64,000 nucleotides of DNA from Verrucomicrobiota bacterium (GTDB lineage: Bacteria > Verrucomicrobiota > Verrucomicrobiia > Chthoniobacterales > SZAS-18): positions 125,639 through 189,638 of the forward strand of contig JAFEGM010000034.1 in assembly GCA_018240025.1 (NCBI GenBank). The letters are read 5' to 3'. The stretch's first letter is position 1. Every line of letters starts with the position of its first letter. The translations under genes and the position numbers were made by a program. Under the pieces are notes generated by a model that did not search any database, was not told the DNA's origin, and saw nothing but the letters and a program-made list of their open reading frames with translations. Of the stretch, positions 7,114 through 16,447 are shown piece by piece.

Positions 7114-9317
7114 GCATCGCTGTCGTCGCCGATCCCGACCTCGCCGTCTGCGCGCGCGAGCCCATTCATGTGCCGGGGGCGATCCAACCGCATGGTCTGC
7201 TGCTCGTGCTGCGCGAGCCCGGACTGGAAATCGTGGCCGCGAGCGAGAACGCCCGGTCTTTGCTCGGCCTTGAACCAGGCGCGCTGCGCGGGCTGCGCCT
7301 GCCGGAACTGGGCGATGTGGGGGCGCTGCTCGGGGCCCTGGCGTCGGGCCGTCAGCCGATTCCTTCGCCCAGCCCCGTGCAGATCGGGCAGGACCGCTTC
7401 GACGCCATCGCACACCGAACCGAGGGGCTGCTGGTGATCGAACTCGAGCGCACCGATCCCTCGTTCGGGGCGGCCGCGTTCTACCTCGAGTTACAAGCCG
7501 CGCTGACGGAACTGGAGGCGGCTCCAGATCTCGCCTCACTGCTGCAGAGCGCGACTCGGTCGGTGGCGAGGCTGACCGGCTTCGACCGCGTGATGATCTA
7601 CCGTTTCGACCCGGCCTGGAATGGCTCCGTGGTGGCCGAAACCTTGGCGCGCGGGGCAGATTCCTACCTCGGCCACCATTTCCCGGCCTCCGACATTCCG
7701 GCGCAGGCGCGGGAACTCTACCGCCGCAATCGTCTCCGTCTGATCCCGCGCTCAGCCTACCAGCCCGCCGCCATCGTTCCGGACCGGCACCCGGAGACGG
7801 GCGTGCCGCTCGACCTGAGCCAGGCCGTGCTGCGCAGTGTCTCGCCCGTGCATCTCGAGTACCTGCAGAACATGGGAGTGCAGGCCTCGATGTCGGTCTC
7901 CCTCCTCCCGGGTGACCGCCTCTGGGGGCTGATCGCGTGTCACCACCCGCAGCCCCGCGAGCTGCCCTTCAGCGTGCGGGCGGCCTGCAGCTTGTTCGGG
8001 CAGGTCGTGGCGACGCAGATCGCCGCCCGGGAGGAGCGCGAGCGAAATCAGGCCCTGCTGGAGGGCCGTCGGATTCAGGCGTCCTTCTTCCAACACTTTT
8101 CCAAGGAGGAGAATTTTGCCTCCGCTCTGGTGAAACTGACACCCGAGTTGCTCCAGCTGGTCGGGGCCGGCGGAGCCGCGCTCTGTTTGGGCGACCGTTG
8201 CGTGCTGCTCGGACGCACCCCGGGTACAGAGGAGGTCCGCGCGCTCTGGGCCTGGCTGCGCGAGCAGCCGAACGACGGACCTTTCGCCACGGACCATCTC
8301 TCCGGCGTCTACCCGCCGGCAGCGGCGTTTCCCGGGACGGCGAGCGGGCTGCTCGCGTTCTCCATTTCGCGGGTCAACGCGGACTACATCCTCTGGTTTC
8401 GACCCGAGGTGGTTGCGACGATCACCTGGGCCGGCAACCCGCACAAAGCGGTGGAGGCGGAGAGCGGCCGGATCAATCCGCGCAAGTCCTTCGCCGCCTG
8501 GCGCGAGATCGTCACGGGGCACTCGCATCCCTGGCGCGAGCCCGACCTCCAGGCCGCGCTCGAACTGCGCGCAGCCATCGGCGCGCTCATCCTTCGGCGG
8601 ACCGACCAATTGCTCCGGTTGAATGCCACCCTCGAGACCCGCAACACGGAGCTGACTTCCTTCGCCTACCTTTCCTCGCACGATCTGCAGGAGCCGCTGC
8701 GCGGGATCCGCAACCTGGCCAGGTTTTTGCAGGAAGACTATGGCGAGCGGCTCGACGAGGCCGGCCGCGAAAAGCTCGCCACCCTGGAAGACCTGGCCCG
8801 GCAAATGCACGAGCTGATCGAGGCGCTGGTCCATTTCACCAAGCTCGGACGACTCGCCGTGCAGCCCCGCGAGTGCGAACTGGAGCAGGTGCTGGCCGAC
8901 GTGCGGGTGGCCCGGGCCGAGACGCTGCGCGGCGTGGAACTCGTCTGCCCGCGGCCGCTCCCGCGCGTGGTGGCCGATCCGCTGCTCCTGCGCGAGGTTC
9001 TGGCCAATCTCATCGTCAACGCGGTCAAATACAACGCCAGCGAAGCGAAGCGGATCGAGGTGGGTTGGGACGACCCGCCCGGCCAGCCGCGGCGCTTCTA
9101 CGTGCGGGACAATGGCATCGGCATTCGCGAGAAGCACGCCGACCGGGTCTTCGAGCTCTTCCGCCGGCTGCATCCGCGTGAGCGCTTCGGCGGGGGCACG
9201 GGCGTCGGGCTTTCGGTCGTGAAGTCGATCATCGACCGACACGGCGGACGGGTCTGGTTCGAGTCCGAATTCGGCCAGGGTACCACCTTCTTTTTCACGC
9301 TCGAACCGGCCCCATGA
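7110..9317 (+). CDS. bphP: Bacteriophytochrome sensor histidine kinase
   Basis: A 735-residue red/far-red photoreceptor kinase. The PAS domain starts with Cys14 in 'VCAREPIHVPGAIQPHG', the position that binds biliverdin in bacteriophytochromes. The GAF domain carries 'PASDIPAQAR' (about 192-201) with the chromophore-contacting Asp and the ring-binding His in 'ISPVHLEYLQNMG'-like context ('VSPVHLEYLQNMGVQASM'). The PHY domain includes the tongue region ('PRKSFAAWREIV'). The HisKA phosphoacceptor is H524 in 'SSHDLQEPLRGI', followed by an HATPase with 'DNGIGI' and 'GGTGVGLSVVKSI'. ATGA overlaps at both ends couple it to bphO and to the hybrid kinase. The likely output goes through that downstream REC-HK-REC protein. 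Confidence 0.95.
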   Translation: MSIAVVADPDLAVCAREPIHVPGAIQPHGLLLVLREPGLEIVAASENARSLLGLEPGALRGLRLPELGDVGALLGALASGRQPIPSPSPVQIGQDRFDAIAHRTEGLLVIELERTDPSFGAAAFYLELQAALTELEAAPDLASLLQSATRSVARLTGFDRVMIYRFDPAWNGSVVAETLARGADSYLGHHFPASDIPAQARELYRRNRLRLIPRSAYQPAAIVPDRHPETGVPLDLSQAVLRSVSPVHLEYLQNMGVQASMSVSLLPGDRLWGLIACHHPQPRELPFSVRAACSLFGQVVATQIAAREERERNQALLEGRRIQASFFQHFSKEENFASALVKLTPELLQLVGAGGAALCLGDRCVLLGRTPGTEEVRALWAWLREQPNDGPFATDHLSGVYPPAAAFPGTASGLLAFSISRVNADYILWFRPEVVATITWAGNPHKAVEAESGRINPRKSFAAWREIVTGHSHPWREPDLQAALELRAAIGALILRRTDQLLRLNATLETRNTELTSFAYLSSHDLQEPLRGIRNLARFLQEDYGERLDEAGREKLATLEDLARQMHELIEALVHFTKLGRLAVQPRECELEQVLADVRVARAETLRGVELVCPRPLPRVVADPLLLREVLANLIVNAVKYNASEAKRIEVGWDDPPGQPRRFYVRDNGIGIREKHADRVFELFRRLHPRERFGGGTGVGLSVVKSIIDRHGGRVWFESEFGQGTTFFFTLEPAP

Positions 9318-10936
9318 GTGCTGCGCTCAAAATCCTTCTCGTCGACGACAACGCCCAGGACCGGGAGGCGCTGCGTCGCGCGCTCCTGCAGGATCCCGAA
9401 TCCACCTACGCGCTGGAGGAGCGGCTCACGCTGGAGGAGGGGATCGAGGCCCTGGGCGAGCTGCACTTCGACTGCGTGCTGCTCGATCATCATCTGCCTG
9501 ATGGCAGCGGGCTGGAACTCATGCAGGAGATCCATCGTCTCTTCGGGCCGGAGACGATTCCTGTCGTGATGATGACGGGCACCGGCTCGGAGGCGATCGC
9601 CGTCGAGGCCATGAAGAGCGGCGTGCACGATTATCTGGTGAAGGGCCAGGCCAGCGCCCCGGAAATTGCCCGCGCGATCCGCGGGGCGATCTTCAAGGTG
9701 CGCACACACCGGCTGCTCAACGAACAGCGCAGCGAGCTGGAGCGTCTCTACCGCGAGGTCAGCGAATCCAGCCGCCGCAAGGATCAGCTCCTGGCCGACC
9801 TCCAATTGGCCAAGGAAGCGGCCGAGCGGGCCAGTGCGGCCAAGGACGAATTCCTGGCCACGCTCAGCCACGAACTGCGCACGCCGCTCACGCCCATCCT
9901 CACCGCGGTCTCGGGGCTCGATCCGACCGCGCTCACGCGCGAGGAACTGCTGCGCACGTTCGCCATGATCCGGCGGAACATCGCCCTCGAGGCGCGGCTG
10001 ATCGAGGACCTGCTGGACCTCACGCGAATCACCCACGGCAAACTGCACCTCGAGATGCACCCGGTCGATCTTCACGACTCGCTCCGCCACGCGGTCGAGA
10101 TCTGTCGCGGGGACATCGAGAGCAAGAACCTGCAGGTGCTCTACACGCTGCAAGCCAGCGAGCATCAGGCGAGCGGCGATCCAGCGCGGCTGCAGCAGGT
10201 CTTTTGGAATGCGTTGGCCAATGCAGTGAAGTTCACCCCGGCGGGCGGGGTTATCCATGTGCGCACGCAGAATGACGCGAGCGGTTCGATTCTGATCGAG
10301 ATTCGCGACTCGGGGATCGGCGTCGAGCCCTCCCAGCTCACCGCCATCTTCCGCGCCTTCGAGCAGGGACGCGGCGCGCGCCGGCGCAGCGGTTTGGGAT
10401 TGGGGCTGACGATCGCGAAAGCGCTGGTCGAGGCGCAGCACGGCACCATTTTCGCCACCAGCGACGGCCCGGGACTGGGCACCACGATCCACATCACCCT
10501 CCCGACCATCTCGGGGCCGCCCAAGCTGCAGGAGACGACCGTGCTGCCGGGCGGAGCGGTGGAATCGCGGGCCTATCACCTGCTGGTGGTCGAGGACGAT
10601 CGCGACACCGCCGAATTCATGACTCTGGTGCTGGAGAAGCGCGGCTACCGCGTGACGGTAGCGCACAGTCGGGCCGAGGCGCTGGCCGTTTTCGACGACC
10701 AGGAGTTCGACGCGGTGCTCAGCGACATCGGCCTGCCGGACGGGAGCGGGCAGGATCTGATCCGCGAACTGCGTGCGCGGCGTCCGATTCCGGCCATCGC
10801 GCTGAGCGGCTACGGGATGGAGCAGGATGTGGCCGCGAGCCGGGCGGCCGGTTTCGACGAGCACGTTACCAAGCCCGCAACCATCACCGCACTCGACGCG
10901 GCCCTCGGACGCCTTCTTGGGGTGAAGTCGGAATGA
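9314..10936 (+). CDS. Hybrid sensor kinase REC-HisKA-HATPase-REC
   Basis: A 540-residue cytoplasmic signalling protein. The N-terminal receiver (1-125) has acidic residues D11-D12 and phospho-acceptor D58 in 'VLLDHHLPDGSG'. A coiled linker (130-175, 'EQRSELERLYREVSESS') leads to HisKA with H186 in 'ATLSHELRTPLTPIL', then HATPase ('WNALANAVKFTPAGG', 'RDSGIGV', 'SGLGLGLTIAK'). The C-terminal receiver has D471 in 'VLSDIGLPDGSG'. No sensor or membrane segment is visible, so input probably comes by phosphotransfer to the first receiver, plausibly from the bacteriophytochrome, whose stop codon overlaps this start (ATGA at 9314). No DNA-binding output domain is encoded in the operon. Confidence 0.93.
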   Translation: MSAALKILLVDDNAQDREALRRALLQDPESTYALEERLTLEEGIEALGELHFDCVLLDHHLPDGSGLELMQEIHRLFGPETIPVVMMTGTGSEAIAVEAMKSGVHDYLVKGQASAPEIARAIRGAIFKVRTHRLLNEQRSELERLYREVSESSRRKDQLLADLQLAKEAAERASAAKDEFLATLSHELRTPLTPILTAVSGLDPTALTREELLRTFAMIRRNIALEARLIEDLLDLTRITHGKLHLEMHPVDLHDSLRHAVEICRGDIESKNLQVLYTLQASEHQASGDPARLQQVFWNALANAVKFTPAGGVIHVRTQNDASGSILIEIRDSGIGVEPSQLTAIFRAFEQGRGARRRSGLGLGLTIAKALVEAQHGTIFATSDGPGLGTTIHITLPTISGPPKLQETTVLPGGAVESRAYHLLVVEDDRDTAEFMTLVLEKRGYRVTVAHSRAEALAVFDDQEFDAVLSDIGLPDGSGQDLIRELRARRPIPAIALSGYGMEQDVAASRAAGFDEHVTKPATITALDAALGRLLGVKSE

Positions 10937-10960
10937 GGCGAGCGCTCGTCTCCGTCAGGG

Positions 10961-11623
10961 CTAGGCCGACGGGGCCCTGCGCAGCCGGCGGCGGGCGACC
11001 GCCCCAAGGGCCAGCACGCCGGCCAGCATGGTCGCGGGTTCGGGCACGGCCGTCACCGGCGTCACCGTGACCGAGTCCAGCCCGGTGCTGAAGTTGTTGG
11101 CGGCGCTGCCGTTGAAGAAGGTCAGTGTCGTCGTCGTGCTGGTGGCGACGAAAGGGACCGTGAACTGCAGCCAGTTTAGGGCGTTGGGCGTCGTGTTCGG
11201 ATTGAAGTAGCTCACGCGGCCGCCGCCGTCGATGCTGAGATCCACGGTGGCGGGAAAAAAGAACCCGCCATCGCTCGCCGAGCCCACATAGAAACTGACT
11301 TCGTAAGCTTGGCCGATGACCGTGCCGATGTTCTGCACCACGCCGGAGGCGGCTGAATTGTTCACGCCGGAGAGGTCGAGCCATTGGCTGCCCGATTGCG
11401 CCTGGAAGGTGATGCCGCTCTGGGTGAACGAGCCGCTGAGCACCGCCACGTCCACGCCGACGACAGTCCAGTTCGTGATCGCGAGCGACCCGGCCCCGAA
11501 GACCGAGGCTCCGCCGGTCGCAACCGTGGGGTCCTCGAACGAGCCGTTCAGGACCTGGGCGGAAGACGCGGTCGCCAGCAGCGAGCCGGCGAGCAGGGAG
11601 AGAAGGCGGGCGGACGTGGGCAT
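10961..11623 (-). CDS. PEP-CTERM sorting-domain protein (DUF642-like)
   Basis: A 220-residue exported protein. The signal peptide ends near 'LLATASSAQ' (residue 23). The mature start 'LNGSFEDPT...ITNWTVVG' and 'AQSGSQWLDLSG' match the jelly-roll DUF642/choice-of-anchor-C fold, which binds carbohydrate in plant relatives. The C-terminus has the exosortase signal 'VPEPATMLAGVLALGAVARRRLRR': the PEP motif, a hydrophobic helix and an Arg cluster. The protein is therefore probably processed by an EpsH-type exosortase encoded elsewhere and attached to the surface or exopolysaccharide. It ends 24 bases from the convergent hybrid-kinase gene. Confidence 0.88.
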   Translation of the reverse strand: MPTSARLLSLLAGSLLATASSAQVLNGSFEDPTVATGGASVFGAGSLAITNWTVVGVDVAVLSGSFTQSGITFQAQSGSQWLDLSGVNNSAASGVVQNIGTVIGQAYEVSFYVGSASDGGFFFPATVDLSIDGGGRVSYFNPNTTPNALNWLQFTVPFVATSTTTTLTFFNGSAANNFSTGLDSVTVTPVTAVPEPATMLAGVLALGAVARRRLRRAPSA

Positions 11624-11745
11624 GGCGGAAAGGCCGACAATGGCGGGGAGTCTTCTATCATCCCGTACCAGGGTGTGTCTCCAAAAAACGAGCGCGGATT
11701 TCTGTTTTCGTCCCGGAGCAGGAGAAGGCGGCGTCAGGTTGAGAC

Positions 11746-14700
11746 TCAGTCCACCGCCACCCGGTAGAAAACCTGCGCTTCGCTCGCCGCGGGGTCGGTG
11801 AAGGTCAGCGTGCCTCCGGTGGCGCCATTCTGCGGAGCGCCGAGGCTGACGAAGGTGGTTCCGGCCAGGTCGGTACTGCGCTGGAGTCGGTAGGAGTGGG
11901 CGGTGTAGCCGTCGATGGTCACCGTCACCGTGTTGCCAGTGCGCGCGGCGGTCTTGATCCGCACCAGGCTGGAATCGAGCAGCACCCCGCTGTTCGTGAA
12001 GGTGGCGGGAAACAGGATGGTTCCGGAAATGCGATCGATCAGTCCGGCGTTGCTCAGCGAGGTCGCGCCGGAGAGATCGAGCAGCCCGCCGCCCAAGGCG
12101 CGGAGCGTGCCGCCGGCGAGGTTGCTGACCACGCCGTCGCGCACGGTGATCGCCTGGCCCGGGCCGACCGCGATCGTCCCCTGATTCTGGACCGCGCCGA
12201 CGATGCTCCCGGAGCCGTCGACCAGACCATTCGGGGAAACCACCGAACTCGCCCCCGGTGTGCCGACCGAGCCGCCCGCCAGCGAAAGACGGCCCCCGCC
12301 GGCGACATTGAATCCGCCGGCGTAGAGTCCGCTCAGCACCACCCGGCCGGTCTGGACGGAAAGCGTGCCCGTGGCGGTGCTGCTTCCGCTCAGCGTCAGG
12401 GTGCCGCCGCTGTGGCTGGTCGCTCCGGTGCCCGTGATGTTGCCGGGGAAGACCAGGCTGTCGCTCCGCCGGAAGGCAAGGGTGCCGCGATTGATCACGT
12501 TTCCAAGGATGGAGCCGGCGGTGCCGCCATTGCCGATCTGCAGCGTGCCTCCGGCGATGACGGTGCCGCCGGTGTAGAGATTGGCTCCGGTCAGCGTCTG
12601 GGTGGCGCTGCCGGCCTTGATGAAGCGACCAGGATTGCCGGCGCCGGTGTCGGTAATGACACCCGAGAAGAGCGCGGCGGAAAGCGTGCCGGAAGTCAGC
12701 CCCTCGTAGCTTGCGCTGGCAGAGCCGGTGGTGATGGTGCCGCCGCCATTCAGGGCGCCGACGTACACATTCGCGTCGGCTCCGCGAAAGACGGCCCCGG
12801 CCGCGACCGTCAGCGCGGCGCGGTTGTCGGCCCAGTTGCAACCTGGAAAACCGCCGCCGATGAACTCGCCCGCGTCCACGCTGATCAGGCCGTTGAGAGC
12901 GATCTTGAATCCGTTCGGCCAGCGGACGGCGCCGGCGCCGGTCTTGCGGAGGGTCTGCGTGCCGAGGCCGAAACGGAAGACCGCGTAGGAAAGGTCGCGT
13001 ATGCCGCTGGCCACATTGAGTTCGAGGACGGAACCGTCGCCCTGGAGGTTGAACTCATTGGAGTTGCTGGCGCCAGCGAGCACCAGCGTGCCCCCGATGA
13101 TGGCCGTCGAGCCGGTATAGGAGTTATCGCCCAGGGTCAACGTGACCGCGGCATTCAGCTTCTCGACCCGTCCGCTCCCGCTGATCGCTCCCGGGCTGCT
13201 GGTGTTCGCGGCGAAGGAATTGAAACCGATGACCGTATTGTTTTGGATGGGCGTGCCGATGCTGTTCACCAAGAGCGATCCTCCCTGGAGAAACGTTCCG
13301 CCGGCGGGCGAAAGCGTACCGACGGTCACCTGACCAGCGTTCAGTCGCACCGTCAGATTGCCGCTGACCGACGTGCCGAGGTTGACCGGCGTCGTGGAAT
13401 TGACCTGCAGCAGGTTGCCGCCGGTGCCCGCGCCGCCGGTGATTGTGCCGGTGATGGAGCCGCCCGGCAGCGGAGCCTGACCGGCATCGGCGCCGATCGT
13501 GAGCGTGCCGCTGGCAGTGCCGCTGGCGCCGAGGGTGAGTCCGTCGGTGGTGCTGAGCCCTCCGCTGTTGAGGACGACCAAGCCGCTGCCGGCCTGCCCG
13601 ATGACGATGGTGCGGCCGCTGGCGGAGCCGTTGAGCGCAATGATACGGCCACTGGAACCGGCGTCGCGGCCGAGGATGAGATCTCCCGTGGCCGCGAGCC
13701 TCCCCTGTTGGATGCTGACGATTCCTTGGCCCCCCGGGCCGTCGAGGCCCGCGATAACGCTGGCGGAGGCCCGCAGGGTGGGCGCCCCCGAGGGTCCGCC
13801 GAGCAGCCGGATCGTGCCACCGAGGCCGGGGCGGCCGAGGCGGATGTTGGCGAAGTTCGCCGTGCCGCCGCTGACTTCGAAGGTGGCGCCCGCCGGGCTG
13901 CCGATCTCGAGGTCGCCGCTGCTCGTCCAGGCGCGGTTCGGGGCCGCGTACTGGATCGAGGCTTGCACGGTCGTGGTCCCCGACGAGTTGAGCGCTCCCG
14001 TGCCGCGGAAGACGCCGGCCTCGACGAGCAAAGCGCCGATCGTATTGCTCGTGGGCTGGCCGAGGACGAGCGTGCCCGGCCCTCGCTTGGTGAGGGTGCC
14101 GCTTCCGCTCGTGCTGCCGAGGTACGTGTAGGTCGTGCCGGCATTCGTGATTTCGACCACTCCGCCGGCCGCTCCGAGCACGAGTCCGCGCTGGGGCGAG
14201 TCGGAGGCGCCGGTGTAGCGCAAGCTGCCGCCGTTGAGCGTGAGCGACCCGCCCAGGCCGTAGCGACGGTCGGCATTCACCGAGAGAACACCGCCGTTGA
14301 CGATCGTGGGGCCGCTGTAGCTCGTGTTTGCGCCGGAAAGCGTCAGCGTGCCGGGGCCTTCCTTGCGCAGGGTGCCTGGGCCGGTGATGTCGCCCGCGTA
14401 GGTCAGGTCGTCGCTGCGCTGGAAAACGACGGTGCTCTGGTTGACCAGCCGTTCGACGATCCGTCCCGAGGTGCCGTTGTTGCCGATCTGCAAAGTGCCG
14501 GCGCTGACCGTGGTCGCGCCGAGGTAGGTGTTGTCGCCCGTGAGCACGAGCGTGCCTGTGCCCAGCTTGGTGAGCGAGCCGTTCCCGCTGATGGTCGAGG
14601 CGAGCGTAAGGGCATCGCTCCGGTTCACGACCAGACGCCCGTGCGCCACCACGGGACCTCCGGCCAGCGAGCCGGAGGTGCCGCCGGTGCCGAGCTGCAG

Positions 14701-16263
14701 CGTACCGCCGAGGATTGAGGTGCCGCCGGTCGGGCTGATGCTTCCGGTCACGATCAGCGTGCCGTCGTCGGTTTTAACGAAGCTGCCGGGGAAGACCGGA
14801 TCGTCGAGGACGTCGCCCGCCAGCGTCACCGTGCCGACTCCGCGCAAAGTGAGCGTGGTCCCGCCGAAGAGCACGCTGCTGCCGGCGGCACTCCCCGCCT
14901 GCGCCGCGGAACCACTACTGGCGGAGGGATCCGTCGAGCCCGGCGTACCTGCCGTCAGGGCCGCGGGCGGCAACGGGCAATCGATGAACGTGACCACCGC
15001 CCCGCTGCCCGGGCGCACGAAGACATTGCCGCCCAGCGCCGCCCCGCCGCCCCCGCCCGCGAGCACCTGGGCCGAGTTAGAGACCCCGCCGCGGCCCGCA
15101 AAGGTGCCGCCGGCCGCGGGTGCTCCGAGGGCCCCACCGCCGCCGCCACCACCGTAGCCGCCCTGGCCCGGCGTGCCGGCCTGGCCCAGCAGGGCCACGC
15201 CCGCCGCGGAGCCGCCACCACCGCCCCAGCCGCCCGGACCGGCCGAGCCTTGCGGATGCGGGTTGCCGCCGCCGCCGCCGAACTCGCCGCCGGCCCCGGC
15301 GATCGAGGGACTGAAGCCCGACTGATACCAGCCGCCGCCGCCCCCGCCGAAACGCCCGCCATCGCCGCCGGGCGCGCTGGCCGCGCCGGTCTGCGAGCCG
15401 CCGCCACCTCCGCCGCCATTGGCGGCGCCGGGCTGCCCGCCACCAGCCGCCCCGGCAGACTGGCCCGCCCCGCCGCCCACGGCCCCGCCGATGCCGCCGG
15501 CGGCGGGCGAAGCATCGTCGCCGTCCGTCAGCGCCCCGCCGCCGCCTCCAGAGCCGAGCCCCGCGGCACCCGCGCCCGCGCCGCCTCGACCCAGCAAGCC
15601 ACCGCCGCCGCCCCCGCCGCCCGAGCCGGGTCCGCCGCCCGCGCCATAGTAGCCACCGCCGCCGCCCGCCCCGCCATTGGTGCTCCCGGGCCCGCCATCG
15701 CCGCCGAGCCCGCCGCCGCCCGCGCCGGCCAGCGAGTTCGCGGGCGTCCCGCCAGGGCCGCCATTCCCACCTTGGACCGCATGGCCCGCAAACGTCACCC
15801 GATCGAACGTGACCAGTCCCGCATTGACGAAGACGGCGCCGCCCGCGCCGAGTCCACCGCCGCCGCCGCCGGCTCCGCCAGCCCCGCCGCGGGCGCGTCC
15901 GTCGATCAGATTGAGGTTCTCCAGCCGGATGGTGGCCCCGGGGAAATCGAGGAAGAAGATGCGCCATTGCGCGTTGCCGCTGATCGTCTGGGCGGGCCCG
16001 ACCGAGCGGATGGTCATGCCGTTGGCGATGTTTGGCAGCGGCGCCGCGAGCACGATGGGCGTGGCGCTGCCTGCGATCTCCACGATCGAATCGGGCTGAC
16101 CGTTGGCGAGCGTGATGGCGTAGCGCAGGTCCCCCGGCACGCCGCCCGTGCCGGGAGCCGTATCGTCGTAGCGATTGACCACAATGTTCTGCGCCGGCAG
16201 CCAGCCCGGGCCGAAGAGAAAGCCGGCTGCAGCCAGCGAAGCAAAACGGGTGAACGAAGCCAT
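11746..16263 (-). CDS. Giant autotransporter-associated beta-strand-repeat protein with Gly-rich domain
   Basis: A 1505-residue secreted protein. The signal peptide is 'FASLAAAGFLFGPGWLPAQ' and is followed by a polymorphic right-handed beta-helix start ('IVVNRYDDTAPGTGGVPGDLRYAITLANG'). Residues about 130-430 are extremely Gly/Ala-rich ('GGAGGGGGYYGAGGGPGSG'). The rest is a series of PATR units such as 'GTGTLVLTGDNTYLGATTVSAGTLQIG' and 'GPGTLTLSGANTSYSGPTIVNGGVLSVN'. The last 60 residues ('SYRLQRSTDLAGTTFVSLG') resemble the short C-terminal domain common in Verrucomicrobiota. No autotransporter barrel or PEP-CTERM tail is present, so how it leaves the cell is unclear. It is probably an adhesin or matrix protein. 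Confidence 0.85.
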   Translation of the reverse strand: MASFTRFASLAAAGFLFGPGWLPAQNIVVNRYDDTAPGTGGVPGDLRYAITLANGQPDSIVEIAGSATPIVLAAPLPNIANGMTIRSVGPAQTISGNAQWRIFFLDFPGATIRLENLNLIDGRARGGAGGAGGGGGGLGAGGAVFVNAGLVTFDRVTFAGHAVQGGNGGPGGTPANSLAGAGGGGLGGDGGPGSTNGGAGGGGGYYGAGGGPGSGGGGGGGGLLGRGGAGAGAAGLGSGGGGGALTDGDDASPAAGGIGGAVGGGAGQSAGAAGGGQPGAANGGGGGGGSQTGAASAPGGDGGRFGGGGGGWYQSGFSPSIAGAGGEFGGGGGNPHPQGSAGPGGWGGGGGSAAGVALLGQAGTPGQGGYGGGGGGGALGAPAAGGTFAGRGGVSNSAQVLAGGGGGAALGGNVFVRPGSGAVVTFIDCPLPPAALTAGTPGSTDPSASSGSAAQAGSAAGSSVLFGGTTLTLRGVGTVTLAGDVLDDPVFPGSFVKTDDGTLIVTGSISPTGGTSILGGTLQLGTGGTSGSLAGGPVVAHGRLVVNRSDALTLASTISGNGSLTKLGTGTLVLTGDNTYLGATTVSAGTLQIGNNGTSGRIVERLVNQSTVVFQRSDDLTYAGDITGPGTLRKEGPGTLTLSGANTSYSGPTIVNGGVLSVNADRRYGLGGSLTLNGGSLRYTGASDSPQRGLVLGAAGGVVEITNAGTTYTYLGSTSGSGTLTKRGPGTLVLGQPTSNTIGALLVEAGVFRGTGALNSSGTTTVQASIQYAAPNRAWTSSGDLEIGSPAGATFEVSGGTANFANIRLGRPGLGGTIRLLGGPSGAPTLRASASVIAGLDGPGGQGIVSIQQGRLAATGDLILGRDAGSSGRIIALNGSASGRTIVIGQAGSGLVVLNSGGLSTTDGLTLGASGTASGTLTIGADAGQAPLPGGSITGTITGGAGTGGNLLQVNSTTPVNLGTSVSGNLTVRLNAGQVTVGTLSPAGGTFLQGGSLLVNSIGTPIQNNTVIGFNSFAANTSSPGAISGSGRVEKLNAAVTLTLGDNSYTGSTAIIGGTLVLAGASNSNEFNLQGDGSVLELNVASGIRDLSYAVFRFGLGTQTLRKTGAGAVRWPNGFKIALNGLISVDAGEFIGGGFPGCNWADNRAALTVAAGAVFRGADANVYVGALNGGGTITTGSASASYEGLTSGTLSAALFSGVITDTGAGNPGRFIKAGSATQTLTGANLYTGGTVIAGGTLQIGNGGTAGSILGNVINRGTLAFRRSDSLVFPGNITGTGATSHSGGTLTLSGSSTATGTLSVQTGRVVLSGLYAGGFNVAGGGRLSLAGGSVGTPGASSVVSPNGLVDGSGSIVGAVQNQGTIAVGPGQAITVRDGVVSNLAGGTLRALGGGLLDLSGATSLSNAGLIDRISGTILFPATFTNSGVLLDSSLVRIKTAARTGNTVTVTIDGYTAHSYRLQRSTDLAGTTFVSLGAPQNGATGGTLTFTDPAASEAQVFYRVAVD

Positions 16264-16447
16264 GGAAGCCCGCAGTCTTTCAGCCGCGCACCGAGGAGTG
16301 AATCCAATTTTGCTATGGGCGAGCGTTTTGCCCCCTTCGCCGCTGCCAGCCGGGTACCTCGCCCTCGGCAGTGCGGGACGCAACGACCTGCTCTGACGCA
16401 GTTTTTCCGGGCGCGGGGTGGGGGAGCGTGCTTCCTTCCCGATTCCC

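Noticed and set aside
12841..16260. Tandem-repeat or CRISPR-like periodicity
   Set aside because: The repeats are degenerate and in frame, coding Gly-rich and PATR protein repeats; there are no identical direct repeats with unique spacers.
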